From: Bacteriovoracaceae bacterium UBA7695
GTDB lineage: Bacteria; Bdellovibrionota; Bacteriovoracia; Bacteriovoracales; Bacteriovoracaceae
Direction: 5' to 3'
Length of the DNA stretch: 33,121 bases
Assembly: GCA_002482685.1 (NCBI GenBank)
Contig: DLGL01000069.1
Location: 1-33,121 of the forward strand
Positions 24,580 through 33,031 of the stretch are shown here, one piece after another. The notes beneath the pieces were generated by a model, which had not been told where the DNA came from, ran no database searches, and was given only the letters and a program-made list of their open reading frames with translations. Positions within the stretch are counted from its first letter, which is position 1. Every line of letters begins with the position of its first letter. Both the position numbers and the translations under genes were made by a program.

Positions 24580-25302
24580 TTAATGTTCACCAAGATAAAT
24601 TTTCTTCACATCTTCGTTATCCAGTAACTCCGAACCTTTCCCCTCAAGAGAGATTGTCCCGGTCTCAAGCACATAGGCATAGTCAGAAATCTTAAGCGCT
24701 TGCTTGGCATTTTGCTCAACTAAAAGAACGGTAACACCCTTCTCTTTATTGATCTTAACCACGATTTCAAAAATAAGCTTAACCACTTGAGGGGCAAGAC
24801 CTAAAGAAGGCTCATCTAAAAGTAGAAGTTCAGGCTCACCGATCAGAGCACGAGCGATCGCAAGCATCTGCTGCTCTCCACCCGAGAGTGTCCCTGCTTG
24901 CTGCTTAATACGCTCTTTTAGACGGGGAAAAAGATCAAAGCCAATTTCAAGATTTTTCTGGAAGTTGGCCTTCGCTGACTGACGTCCCACTATACCTAAT
25001 TGAAGGTTTTCCATAACCGTCAGATTTGGAAAAATCCCACGGCCTTCAGGACAGTGGATGAGACCCTCGCCCACTAGCTGAAAAGACTGTTTATTATGAA
25101 TAGAGTGACCATGAAAAGAGACTTCACCAAGTGAAGGGTAGTTTCCAGAAATCGCTTTAAGGGTTGTGGTTTTACCGGCACCATTGGCACCAATCAAAGA
25201 GACGATTTTGCCCTTGGGCACTTCAAAAGAGATACCTTTCAGAGCTTGAACGTTTCCGAAATTAACCTTAAGGTCTTTAACGACTAGCGTATTGTTATCC
25301 AT
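24580..25302 (-). CDS. livF: Branched-chain amino acid ABC transporter ATP-binding protein LivF
   Basis: A 240-residue cytosolic ATPase, last gene of the liv operon. Walker A GANGAGKTT, Q-loop region, signature LSGGEQQ, Walker B LLLLDEPSLGLAP, and switch region VLLVEQNAKQAL. A VEQN switch, where Gln replaces the usual His, is characteristic of LivF. The GLIHCPEGRGIFPNLTVMEN segment is also typical of LivF. It starts 5 bp after the livG stop. It pairs with LivG to energise LivHM. Confidence 0.95.
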   Translation of the reverse strand: MDNNTLVVKDLKVNFGNVQALKGISFEVPKGKIVSLIGANGAGKTTTLKAISGNYPSLGEVSFHGHSIHNKQSFQLVGEGLIHCPEGRGIFPNLTVMENLQLGIVGRQSAKANFQKNLEIGFDLFPRLKERIKQQAGTLSGGEQQMLAIARALIGEPELLLLDEPSLGLAPQVVKLIFEIVVKINKEKGVTVLLVEQNAKQALKISDYAYVLETGTISLEGKGSELLDNEDVKKIYLGEH

Positions 25303-25307
25303 TTTTT

Positions 25308-26069
25308 TTAATCCACACCTAAGTAAGCTTCAATAACTCGTTTATCATTTTGAACAACTTCCGCCACACCTTCACAGACTAGTTGACCCTGAACAAGAAC
25401 ATAAATTTTTTCACAGATCTTCATCACAAGCCCCATATCATGCTCAATCAAAAGAACCGTTATGTTGCGCGCCTTTTGAATATCGCGGATGAGGTTTGTA
25501 AGCTCACGGGTCTCTGATGGATTTAGTCCTGCAGCTGGCTCATCTAAGAGAAGCAGCTTAGGATTTAAACCAAGAGCACGGGCAATTTCTAACTTTCTTT
25601 GTTTTCCATAAGGCAAACCACCGGCCGGGACATCTGCCAGATCTTTAATCCCCATGACATCCAGAAGCTCCAGAGCTTTCTGACGGATTTCTTCCTCTTC
25701 TTTATGAAAAGCTTTGGTTTCAAAAACCTGATCAATAAGACCTGTGTGAGTTGATGAATTAAAAGCAGTCATCACGTTTTCTAAAACAGTGAGTTCTTTA
25801 AAGAGGCGGATATTTTGAAACGTACGCCCTATCCCCTTCTGAGCAATTTCAAAAGGTTTTTTTCCAACGAGAGACTCTCCACCTAACCGTACATCACCGT
25901 GTGTGGGAGGATAGATTCCAGTCAGAACGTTGAAGATGGTCGATTTACCAGCTCCATTGGGACCGATAAGGCCGTATAAAATTCCAGGTTCAAGTTTGAA
26001 GTTAACGTTTTGGCACGCTTTAACTCCCCCGAACTCTAAAGACATATTTTCTACTTCGAGGAAAGCCAC
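25308..26069 (-). CDS. livG: Branched-chain amino acid ABC transporter ATP-binding protein LivG
   Basis: An ATPase of about 253 residues. Walker A GPNGAGKST, signature LPYGKQRK (the degenerate LivG form), Walker B LLLLDEPAAGLNP, and H-loop LLIEHDMGLVM. I start at GTG 26069 (MAFLEVENMSLEFGG) because AAGGAGT ends 5 bp upstream of it; the alternative GTG at 26075 would overlap that Shine-Dalgarno. With this start it overlaps the 3' end of livM by 19 bp, implying coupled translation. The loop RLFKELTVLENVMTAF is typical of LivG. Confidence 0.94.
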   Translation of the reverse strand: MAFLEVENMSLEFGGVKACQNVNFKLEPGILYGLIGPNGAGKSTIFNVLTGIYPPTHGDVRLGGESLVGKKPFEIAQKGIGRTFQNIRLFKELTVLENVMTAFNSSTHTGLIDQVFETKAFHKEEEEIRQKALELLDVMGIKDLADVPAGGLPYGKQRKLEIARALGLNPKLLLLDEPAAGLNPSETRELTNLIRDIQKARNITVLLIEHDMGLVMKICEKIYVLVQGQLVCEGVAEVVQNDKRVIEAYLGVD

Positions 26070-27052
26070 TTCCACTCCTTATTACCCATGAGCCCCTGCG
26101 GACGAAGGATCATAATTAAAATCATCGTAAGGGCGTAGATCACCATGCGGATATCAAGACCTGTAACATCCTGAACTTTACGAAGAGCTTCTGGAAGAAC
26201 AGTTAGAATCCCGGCCCCCATGATCGCCCCTGAGAGACTTCCCAGACCTCCAACCACGTTCATGGCAATCACTTCAAAACTCTTGGCAAATGTAAAAGTC
26301 TGAGTCGAAATGTACCCTTCAGAGTGAGCAAAAAACGATCCTGCAATACCTGCCATGAAGCTTGAGATCACAAAAGCCTTCACTTTAATATTGAGAGGAT
26401 TAATCCCCATCATGTTGGCGGCCATCTCATTTTCTTTAATTGCGAGCATCGCGCGTCCAAGACGACCGTTTGAAATTCGTTTGATTACGATGATGATAAT
26501 GATGGTCATAAGAAAAACTGATCCAAGGTTCATATAAACCGGAATATCAGTCATGCCTCGTGCGCCACCTACTGCATCGATGTTTAAAAAGACAATCCGG
26601 ATAATCTCACCGAAACCAAGAGTCACCATGCCGAGGTAATCCCCTGCCAGACGCAAACAACTTGTTCCAATTAAAAATCCTACTACTCCTGCAGCAATGC
26701 CGGCCGAGAGACTTCCTGCAATCAGCTGCACGACAAAAGGCGCATCCGGAAAAAGAAAGGTCACAACGGAAGCTGAACAGTAAGCCCCTATGGCCATAAA
26801 ACCTGCATGCCCCATGGTGAAGAGACCCGTCAGACCGTTAAGGAGCATGAGTGAGACAGAAAGAATCACATTGATTAAAAGAAGAATCATCACCGAGTAG
26901 TAATAAGGTGAAATTAAACCCGTGAATCGACCCGGCTTCTCATAGAACAAGGCCGCCAGATTTAAATGGAATCCGCCCATAATAAAATTTAAACAAACTG
27001 CGCCGACAAAAAAGAGAACAAAGAGTAGAAATGTTTTATTAATCTTTCCCAT
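26051..27052 (-). CDS. livM: Branched-chain amino acid ABC transporter permease LivM
   Basis: An inner-membrane permease of about 333 residues with roughly nine hydrophobic segments. BPD_transp_2 landmarks: LNGLTGLFTMGHAGFMAIGA, YLGMVTLGFGEIIRIVFLN and MNVVGGLGSLSGAIMGAG (the EAA-like coupling region). I use ATG 27052 (MGKINKTF), one base after the livH stop and preceded by AAGG, instead of the TTG 15 bases earlier. The C-terminus RPQGLMGNKEWKW is intact. It forms a heterodimer with LivH. Confidence 0.94.
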   Translation of the reverse strand: MGKINKTFLLFVLFFVGAVCLNFIMGGFHLNLAALFYEKPGRFTGLISPYYYSVMILLLINVILSVSLMLLNGLTGLFTMGHAGFMAIGAYCSASVVTFLFPDAPFVVQLIAGSLSAGIAAGVVGFLIGTSCLRLAGDYLGMVTLGFGEIIRIVFLNIDAVGGARGMTDIPVYMNLGSVFLMTIIIIIVIKRISNGRLGRAMLAIKENEMAANMMGINPLNIKVKAFVISSFMAGIAGSFFAHSEGYISTQTFTFAKSFEVIAMNVVGGLGSLSGAIMGAGILTVLPEALRKVQDVTGLDIRMVIYALTMILIMILRPQGLMGNKEWKWLSSK

Positions 27053-27053
27053 C

Positions 27054-27956
27054 TTAAACCTTCTCAATTTTTTTCGATCCTAAAAGTCCACCTGGGCGAA
27101 CCAAAAGAACGATAATCAAAATGACGAAGGCCAGAGCATCTCTATATGTACTCGACAGGTAGCCGGCCACATAGGTTTCACTAAGACCCAGGATGATGGC
27201 CCCAATAACTGCACCTGTAATGTTTCCAATCCCACCGAGAACTGCTGCAATGAAGGCCTTAAGTCCGGGGAGAAGACCCAGCAGAGGATCAATCTTAGGA
27301 TAGGCCACACCGTAGAGAACTCCCGCAGCACCGGCCAGGGCCGACCCAATGATAAAAGTTATCAGGATCACTTTATTGACGTTAATACCAATAAGGTTGG
27401 CCGTTTCAAGGGAGTGAGAAATCGCCCGCATAGAGCGGCCGAACTGCGTTTTGAAAACTAAGAAGGAGAGAATCTGCATCAGTACAAAAGACATCACAAA
27501 AATAGTCAGCTGGTTTGAATCAAGGATAATGTCTCCCCCAACATCGATAAGACGGCGGGGTAAGATATCCGGAAAGAATTGTGGAGAGGCGCCGAAAACT
27601 AATTGCCCCCCGTATTCTAAAAATAAGCTCACACCGATTGCGGTGATGAGAATATTAATCCTCGGTGCTTTTCTCAAAGGACGATAAGCAAACTTCTCAA
27701 TTATCACCCCTACAATCGCACTTCCGATCATGGCCGCAATGATAACCATGATGGCCGTGAAAATCGAAGGCTCAGCGTTTGGTATGGCATAGCGAATGAA
27801 GTAGAGTCCAATAAAGGAGCCCACCATAAATATGTCGCCGTGAGCGAAGTTGATAAGTTGGAGAACTCCAAAGACCATGGTGTAGCCCAGGGCCACTAGG
27901 GCATAGATACTTCCCAAAGCGAGTCCGTTAATAGTGTGCTGGATGAATTCGTTCAC
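27054..27956 (-). CDS. livH: Branched-chain amino acid ABC transporter permease LivH
   Basis: A 300-residue permease with a GTG start (27956) supported by GAGGAAA about 6 bp upstream. Hallmark LivH N-terminus: GLALGSIYALVALGYTMVFG then VLQLINFAHGD. Later QFGRSMRAISHSLETANLIGI and AAVLGGIGNITGAVIGA mark the coupling loop. The end RPGGLLGSKKIEKV is usual. Starts 15 bp after livK. Confidence 0.95.
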   Translation of the reverse strand: MNEFIQHTINGLALGSIYALVALGYTMVFGVLQLINFAHGDIFMVGSFIGLYFIRYAIPNAEPSIFTAIMVIIAAMIGSAIVGVIIEKFAYRPLRKAPRINILITAIGVSLFLEYGGQLVFGASPQFFPDILPRRLIDVGGDIILDSNQLTIFVMSFVLMQILSFLVFKTQFGRSMRAISHSLETANLIGINVNKVILITFIIGSALAGAAGVLYGVAYPKIDPLLGLLPGLKAFIAAVLGGIGNITGAVIGAIILGLSETYVAGYLSSTYRDALAFVILIIVLLVRPGGLLGSKKIEKV

Positions 27957-27971
27957 TAAACTTTCCTCGAA

Positions 27972-29099
27972 TTATGGCCTGACTGATTCAACAAATTTGA
28001 AAACTTTCCCAACCACCTGGAGAACAACGGCCGACTTAGTGGCATCACGCTGCTCATTGATGGTGATAATCCCCGTGGCGCCATTGAAATCTTTCGTGGC
28101 CGCCAGAGCGTCCCGAACTTTAGCACCCTCAATGGACCCGGCACGGGTGATCGCCTCGAACAATACTCGGGCAGCGTCGTAGCCAGAAGCGGCCAAGGCA
28201 TCCGGGTTGATCCCAAATTTAGTGTGATAGTTTTTAATAAAATTTTGAACTTCAGGGCGTGGATCTTCAACTGTGTAATGGTTCGAGAAGTATGAACCCT
28301 CAACCGCTTTTCCACCAATTTCAAGAAGTTTATCTGAATCCCAACCATCTCCTCCCAGCATAGGAACTTTAATCCCAGCTTCACGGGCCTGGCGGGCAAT
28401 TAGACCCACTTCAGTGTAGTAACCAGGAATGAAAATGAAGTCAGGAGACTTATTTTTTAAGGATGTGAGTTGAGCTTTAAAATCGACATCACCAGAAACA
28501 AATTTTTCATCAGCAACAACTGTTCCCCCTAATGACTCAAAAGTTTTAATAAAGTAGTTTGCTAAACCCATTGAGTAATCCGACTTAGAATCACGAAGGA
28601 TGGCAGCTTTTTTTAGTTTGAGAGAATTAAATGCGAACTTTGCCATCACTTCGCCTTGAAACGGATCGATGAAGCAAACTCGAAAAATGTAGTCACCTTT
28701 TTGAGTGACAAGAGGATTAGTTGAAGAAGGAGAGATCATCGGCACTTTGTACTGTTGGGCCACAGGAGCAGCTGCCAGAGAGCGAGTCGAAGCCACTTCA
28801 CCGATAACGGCCACAACGTTATCCACGTTAATGAGTTTTTCCACTGAGAGGCGCGCCTCTTCAGGTTTTCCTTGATTATCATAAGCTTTAAGCTCGATTT
28901 GTTTACCGAGAAGTCCACCGGCCTTATTGTATTCCTCAACCGCCAGCTCAATACCTTGTTTTGTACTAATACCAAATGTTGCCTCAGCTCCGGTCATTGA
29001 ACCAAAATTCCCAATAACAATCTTATCTGACCCCTTATTTTGACATGCGCCAAGCAAAAGCATCATAAATGTAAGCATCACTGTGATCATAGATTTCAA
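27972..29099 (-). CDS. livK: Branched-chain amino acid-binding lipoprotein (LivJ/LivK type)
   Basis: A 375-residue substrate-binding protein, first gene of livK-H-M-G-F. The start is TTG 29099, fixed by AAGGAGAG 6-7 bp upstream; the next ATG (29090) would shorten the signal peptide. A lipobox LLLGAC puts the lipid on Cys-19, so the receptor is anchored rather than free in the periplasm, unlike E. coli LivJ/K. Peripla_BP_6 features: KIVIGNFGSMTGAEATFGIS, NKAGGLLGKQIELKAYDNQG, AVIGEVASTRSLAAAPVAQQ, VPMISPSSTNP, and PMLGGDGWDSDKL in the second lobe. The ligand may be a branched-chain amino acid or another small solute; the sequence alone does not settle it. Confidence 0.93.
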   Translation of the reverse strand: MKSMITVMLTFMMLLLGACQNKGSDKIVIGNFGSMTGAEATFGISTKQGIELAVEEYNKAGGLLGKQIELKAYDNQGKPEEARLSVEKLINVDNVVAVIGEVASTRSLAAAPVAQQYKVPMISPSSTNPLVTQKGDYIFRVCFIDPFQGEVMAKFAFNSLKLKKAAILRDSKSDYSMGLANYFIKTFESLGGTVVADEKFVSGDVDFKAQLTSLKNKSPDFIFIPGYYTEVGLIARQAREAGIKVPMLGGDGWDSDKLLEIGGKAVEGSYFSNHYTVEDPRPEVQNFIKNYHTKFGINPDALAASGYDAARVLFEAITRAGSIEGAKVRDALAATKDFNGATGIITINEQRDATKSAVVLQVVGKVFKFVESVRP

Positions 29100-29304
29100 G
29101 GGACTCTCCTTCGGAAATTAATCGGTGATTCGTATACTAGGGTTCAATTGATGAAATGTAATTTGAAAATCAGAAGTGAAAGATTAATTTTGAGTTATGC
29201 GCTAAAAAAGTGTCAATTTGAAACCAGCTGGTAAAATTATAGGGTTACATCTCTGACATAATTTGTATAATCTTACTTTTTATATCCCAGTTAAAGGAGT
29301 TTTA
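29100..29304. promoter_or_regulatory. Divergent regulatory gap between livK and the AGCS symporter
   Basis: A 205-bp gap without ORFs that must serve both amino-acid uptake units. Plus strand: GTTACA (29244-29249), 16 bp, then a perfect TATAAT (29266-29271), 33 bp before ATG 29305. Minus strand: an exact TTGACA (about 29211-29216, complement) has only a weak CAAAAT 18 bp downstream. A closer TTACAT/TAGTAT pair with a 16-bp spacer is an alternative. No clear operator palindrome. Confidence 0.5.
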
Positions 29305-30678
29305 ATGATGCAAACCATCGAGCAGGTTACTGGCGAATTTGTTGGACTAGTCTGGGGTGTTCCCTTGGTGGTCCTTTTAGTTGGATCCGGTCTGCTTTTC
29401 ACCATTTATTTTGGATTTCCTCAACTTCGCTTTTTTAAACATGCGATGCAAATTATTTCCGGAAAGTATGATGACCCTAAAGACAAAGGTGAGATCTCTC
29501 ACTTTCAAGCACTGTGTGCGGCACTTTCGGCAACTGTAGGTCTGGGAAACATTGCGGGTGTGGCCGTTGCTATTTCCCTCGGTGGTCCAGGGGCCGTCTT
29601 CTGGCTTTGGGTTGCTGGCTTTATCGGTATGTGCACAAAATTCACAGAAGTTTGTCTTTCTCTCAAATACCGTGAAGTTGGTGACGATGGAGTTGTCCAC
29701 GGCGGCCCGATGTTTGTGATTAAAAATGCTCTTTCAAAAAAATATTATCCCATTGCATGGCTCTACGCCTTCTTTGTGATCCTCTCATCTTTTGGTGCCG
29801 GGAATATGTTCCAGTCAAATCAGATGGCGGCCATTCTTAAGACATCGGCCGGAGTTCCTGAGTGGATCTCTGGACTCATCTTTTGTGTTGGTGCTGCGCT
29901 GATTCTAATTGGTGGGATTAAACGAATTGGTAAAGTGACGGAAAAAATGGTTCCTGCCATGGTGGGTCTCTACCTCTTTGGCGCCATCTGGATTCTTGTT
30001 GCCCGGTACGCCAATATTCCTGATATGTTCGGACAAATTTTTGCCGGTGCTTTCGCCGGAACTGCCGCTGTTGGTGGATTTGCTGGAGCTGCCTTTAAAG
30101 AAGTTATGATCATGGGTATCCGTCGTGCGACCTTCTCGAACGAGGCGGGTATGGGATCTTCTGCCATGGCCCACTCTGCTGCAAAATCTTCTCCTGTTCA
30201 GGAAGGAATTGTAGCCTTGCTTGAGCCCTTCATTGATACCATCGTTGTTTGTACCATTACTGCCATTGCCCTTCTTCTTACGGGTGCCTGGAGTGCTGAA
30301 GGTCTTACCGGTGGATCAGAAATGACGGCATGGGCTTTTGAATCTGTGATGGGTCCTGCTGGACGCTGGATTGTAACTTCAACAGTTACTTTGTTTGCCT
30401 TCTCGACCATCATTTCCTGGGAATACTACGGCGAGCAAGGGGTGACGTTTGTTTTCGGTGAGAAGTGGATTAAGGCTTACCGCTATATCTTTATCGTCTT
30501 TATCTTTATCGGATCAATTGCTCATCTCAATATTGTTCTCAACGTCTCGGATGCCGTTTACGGACTTCTGGCACTGCCAAACATGATGGCCTGCTGGATG
30601 CTTCTGCCTAAAGTTAAAGAGATGCTGAATGAGTACACGATGAAATTAAAGTCGGGTGAGATTAAAGCTTTCAAATAA
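29305..30678 (+). CDS. AGCS-family alanine/glycine:cation symporter
   Basis: A polytopic inner-membrane transporter of 457 residues (PF01235) importing alanine or glycine with Na+ or H+. I start at ATG 29305 (MMQTIEQVTGEFVG), 5 bp after AAAGGAG; the longer frame from TTG 29263 would run through the -10 box. Signatures: ALSATVGLGNIAGVAVAISL, GGPGAVFWLWVAGFIGMCTK, HGGPMFVI, RRATFSNEAGMGSSAMAHSA and LEPFIDTIVVCTITAIALLL. About 10-11 hydrophobic segments. A terminator follows directly. Divergent from the liv operon, which makes this an amino-acid import locus. Confidence 0.93.
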   Translation: MMQTIEQVTGEFVGLVWGVPLVVLLVGSGLLFTIYFGFPQLRFFKHAMQIISGKYDDPKDKGEISHFQALCAALSATVGLGNIAGVAVAISLGGPGAVFWLWVAGFIGMCTKFTEVCLSLKYREVGDDGVVHGGPMFVIKNALSKKYYPIAWLYAFFVILSSFGAGNMFQSNQMAAILKTSAGVPEWISGLIFCVGAALILIGGIKRIGKVTEKMVPAMVGLYLFGAIWILVARYANIPDMFGQIFAGAFAGTAAVGGFAGAAFKEVMIMGIRRATFSNEAGMGSSAMAHSAAKSSPVQEGIVALLEPFIDTIVVCTITAIALLLTGAWSAEGLTGGSEMTAWAFESVMGPAGRWIVTSTVTLFAFSTIISWEYYGEQGVTFVFGEKWIKAYRYIFIVFIFIGSIAHLNIVLNVSDAVYGLLALPNMMACWMLLPKVKEMLNEYTMKLKSGEIKAFK

Positions 30679-30710
30679 AAAAAAGGCCCGCGAAAAGCGG
30701 GCCATTTTTT
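30679..30710. terminator. Bidirectional terminator between the AGCS symporter and the subtilisin gene
   Basis: GC-rich stem GGCCCGC (30685-30691) / GCGGGCC (30697-30703) with loop GAAAA. It has an A run before and a T run after (ATTTTTT), so it terminates transcription in both directions for the convergent genes. Confidence 0.95.
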
Positions 30711-30715
30711 ATCAA

Positions 30716-32053
30716 CTATCTAAACATCGAAGGCATTGCCATAGGGACAACAACACCAAAATCTTTGGCAGAGGTTTTCATAGCTACCGGAGCATCTTTA
30801 ACCTGGTTCTTAGAGCGGGCAATGGCCTGAGAGACAGTCATCGAGTTTGTCATCTGAGCGGCCACAACAGCACGATCAAGATTTACGATACCACCTGTGC
30901 TGATTTTATCAGTAAGGAAGGCTTTTTTATCAACTGTACCCATAAGAATCGCCTTAATATCAACAGGCTTAAGTCTGGTGTTAGCTGACTTAATTTTTGC
31001 AGCAACATTCGCCACAAAAGGAGCTGCTTGCGAGGTTCCAGAAACTTTTAAATACTCATTTCCAGGAATGGCAGAGTTAATCAGCATCCCAGGGGCCGCG
31101 ATATCAACCATTTTTGTACCGAAGTTTGAAAACGGAGCGAAGAATTCATTTTTATAAGTTGCACCTACAGTGATCACGTTGTCGGCCTTGATATTTGCAG
31201 GTGAAGTCCCGTAAATATCATTCGACATACCATCGTTTCCAGCGGCAAAAACAAAAAGTGTATCAGGGGCCGCACTTACGAACTTAGATCCCTCTCTGAC
31301 AAGTGAGCCGATAAATAGTCCGGCAGCCTTGTTAGATTCTTCTTCAGTTGGCTTTTTAAAGAACACCAATCGGAAAGCATTATCAGAAATCATTTTCCCT
31401 TGAGAAAATCCAGTTCCGAAAGAACCGTTGGCCACATCGGCTTTATGGTAAGCAGCAAATTTGGCAATATCTGTCAGAAGTTTCATCTGTTCAGTGGCAA
31501 GAGCTGAAAAAGCTTTTTCAAGAATGGCCCAACGATCAATATTGGCCGACTTCGCTTCCTTAGAGAGACCATCAAAAATGAGTTTCACTTCAGTCGGAAT
31601 CAGTTTGATCCCAATCGCCTGACTTTCTGAATCTTCAATCGCAATACCGGCAACGTGAGTTCCGTGAACGAAGTTACCAAACTTACCCATCTCTTTAAGA
31701 AATTTAGAGTCTTTTTGTTTTTCTTTAAGCCAGGCAATCTCTTCTTCCGTGGCCAGTTTTAAAAAGTATTTACCCTGGATATCAAAATACTTTGAGCAGT
31801 CAGCAGAGAATGTTCCCAGGTATTTGTAATCGATGATCTGGCCATTTTGCTCAGCAAAGTTCCACCCGTGAACATCATCCTGGTAACCGTTTCCATCTTC
31901 ATCACGACGGTCTTCAGTTTCGTTGGGATTCGTCCAAAGATTGGAAACAATCATTTCGTGCTTATAATCCAGACCAGAATCAATAACGGCAATTTTAGCG
32001 GCCTGAGCGGTGCCCAGAGCGGTGAGGACAGCAAGTCCTGCTATCAATTTCAT
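30716..32053 (-). CDS. Secreted S8 (subtilisin-family) serine protease
   Basis: A 445-residue exported protease. I start at ATG 32053 (MKLIAGLAVLTALGTAQA, cleavage near AKIAV), because GAAGGAGAA lies just upstream and inside the longer frame from 32068. Catalytic triad: Asp-25 in AVIDSGLD, His-130 in HGTHVAG, Ser-341 in SGTSQAAPFVANVA; the oxyanion Asn-273 is in FAAGNDG. The Asp comes almost directly after the signal peptide, so there is no inhibitory propeptide of the usual kind. A long insert (about 70-125 and 150-200) sits around the His. A non-catalytic tail of about 80 residues follows. Probably periplasmic or extracellular protein degradation. Confidence 0.93.
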   Translation of the reverse strand: MKLIAGLAVLTALGTAQAAKIAVIDSGLDYKHEMIVSNLWTNPNETEDRRDEDGNGYQDDVHGWNFAEQNGQIIDYKYLGTFSADCSKYFDIQGKYFLKLATEEEIAWLKEKQKDSKFLKEMGKFGNFVHGTHVAGIAIEDSESQAIGIKLIPTEVKLIFDGLSKEAKSANIDRWAILEKAFSALATEQMKLLTDIAKFAAYHKADVANGSFGTGFSQGKMISDNAFRLVFFKKPTEEESNKAAGLFIGSLVREGSKFVSAAPDTLFVFAAGNDGMSNDIYGTSPANIKADNVITVGATYKNEFFAPFSNFGTKMVDIAAPGMLINSAIPGNEYLKVSGTSQAAPFVANVAAKIKSANTRLKPVDIKAILMGTVDKKAFLTDKISTGGIVNLDRAVVAAQMTNSMTVSQAIARSKNQVKDAPVAMKTSAKDFGVVVPMAMPSMFR

Positions 32054-32112
32054 AAGTTCTCCTTCCATGAGAGTTTTGTTATGAAAATTGTCTACTTGTT
32101 AGAGAGACTCCG

Positions 32113-32138
32113 TCAAAAAAAAGCCCCTCCAGGGAGGG
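32113..32138 (-). terminator. Terminator of the trypsin-like protease gene
   Basis: GCCCCTCC / GGAGGGGC stem (32121-32138) with a very short loop, followed on the minus strand by eight T (plus-strand A run 32113-32120). It lies about 40 bp beyond the stop of the upstream protease gene, so the two protease genes are separate units. Confidence 0.9.
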
Positions 32139-32176
32139 GCAATGTAAGAAAATATTTGTTACTTACTTTTTAACGC

Positions 32177-33031
32177 TTAGAGACCCGGTACATTCGTAAT
32201 GTAGGTCACTTCTTCGCCACGACATCCATCATTTTTACAGACGTTTGACACCTGACAGCCATTTGGACCAGGAACGTAATCTGTGTCACCACGAACTAAA
32301 ATCCCTTCTACTTCTTCAGTTTTTACATTGAAGACAGCTGATCCAGAGTTCCCACCATAGGTATCAAGATTTGCAATAAAGTATTTACCGGCCAGTGAGC
32401 GGACATTAGCTCCATCAGCAATTTTTGTCGGAAGACCCGATGGGTGACCGATAACAACTAAAGCGTCCCCTTTAGCTACCTTTCCAGCACCACGAAGTTT
32501 AACCGGGTGACGGTCAGTCACAGAACGGTCAAGTTCGATTAAGGCGTAATCATTTTTTGAGAATGACTCTAATGAACGGGAGATGATTTTTTTACAACCG
32601 TAAACACTTGTAGAAGGCACTCGAATTGTCCCCTGCTTAGCAGAAGAAGCCTTATAATCAAAAACCCATTTCTGAGACTTACAGTCAGCATCTTTCTGAA
32701 TACAGTGTCCCGCAGTCACAAGTTTATTAGGGGCCACAAGAAAGCCAGAACAGCTAGCAGCTGAAATCTGCTGAGCGAAGCGCTCTGTTTTACAAATTCC
32801 ACGAGAGGCCAGGGTTCCAGCGCTAATGAGCACTTCACCGTTAATAGTTTTTAGTTCTGAGCCCTCAATCATTGCGGCCGTTGACTTGGCCATTTCAAGG
32901 AAAGAAGGGTTTGTCGTTTCAAAAACGTCTTTACGGTTATCCTCACCGTAAATGACTCTAACACCTTTTGTGTTAGCAAAAGCTTGAGAAACCAACAGAG
33001 AGGCAACAATCAAAAGAGAAGAAGTTTTCAT
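32177..33031 (-). CDS. Secreted trypsin-like (S1/V8-type) serine protease
   Basis: A 284-residue exported protease. I start at ATG 33031 (MKTSSLLIVASLLVSQAFA, cleavage before NTKG), preceded by AAGGA; the TTG at 33049 would precede that site. Triad: His-109 in LVTAGHC, Asp-161 in KNDYALIEL, Ser-229 in GGNSGSAVF. The GNSGS form and overall layout resemble V8/glutamyl-endopeptidase-like or HtrA-less S1 enzymes rather than trypsin proper. A Cys-rich C-terminal stretch (GCQVSNVCKNDGC) may form disulfides. The region between about 20 and 80 is a probable propeptide. Likely secreted and involved in degrading external or prey protein; specificity unknown. Confidence 0.92.
   Translation of the reverse strand: MKTSSLLIVASLLVSQAFANTKGVRVIYGEDNRKDVFETTNPSFLEMAKSTAAMIEGSELKTINGEVLISAGTLASRGICKTERFAQQISAASCSGFLVAPNKLVTAGHCIQKDADCKSQKWVFDYKASSAKQGTIRVPSTSVYGCKKIISRSLESFSKNDYALIELDRSVTDRHPVKLRGAGKVAKGDALVVIGHPSGLPTKIADGANVRSLAGKYFIANLDTYGGNSGSAVFNVKTEEVEGILVRGDTDYVPGPNGCQVSNVCKNDGCRGEEVTYITNVPGL

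Noticed and set aside
29263..29304. Upstream TTG start for the AGCS symporter
   Set aside because: It overlaps the -10 box; ATG 29305 has AAAGGAG at proper distance.
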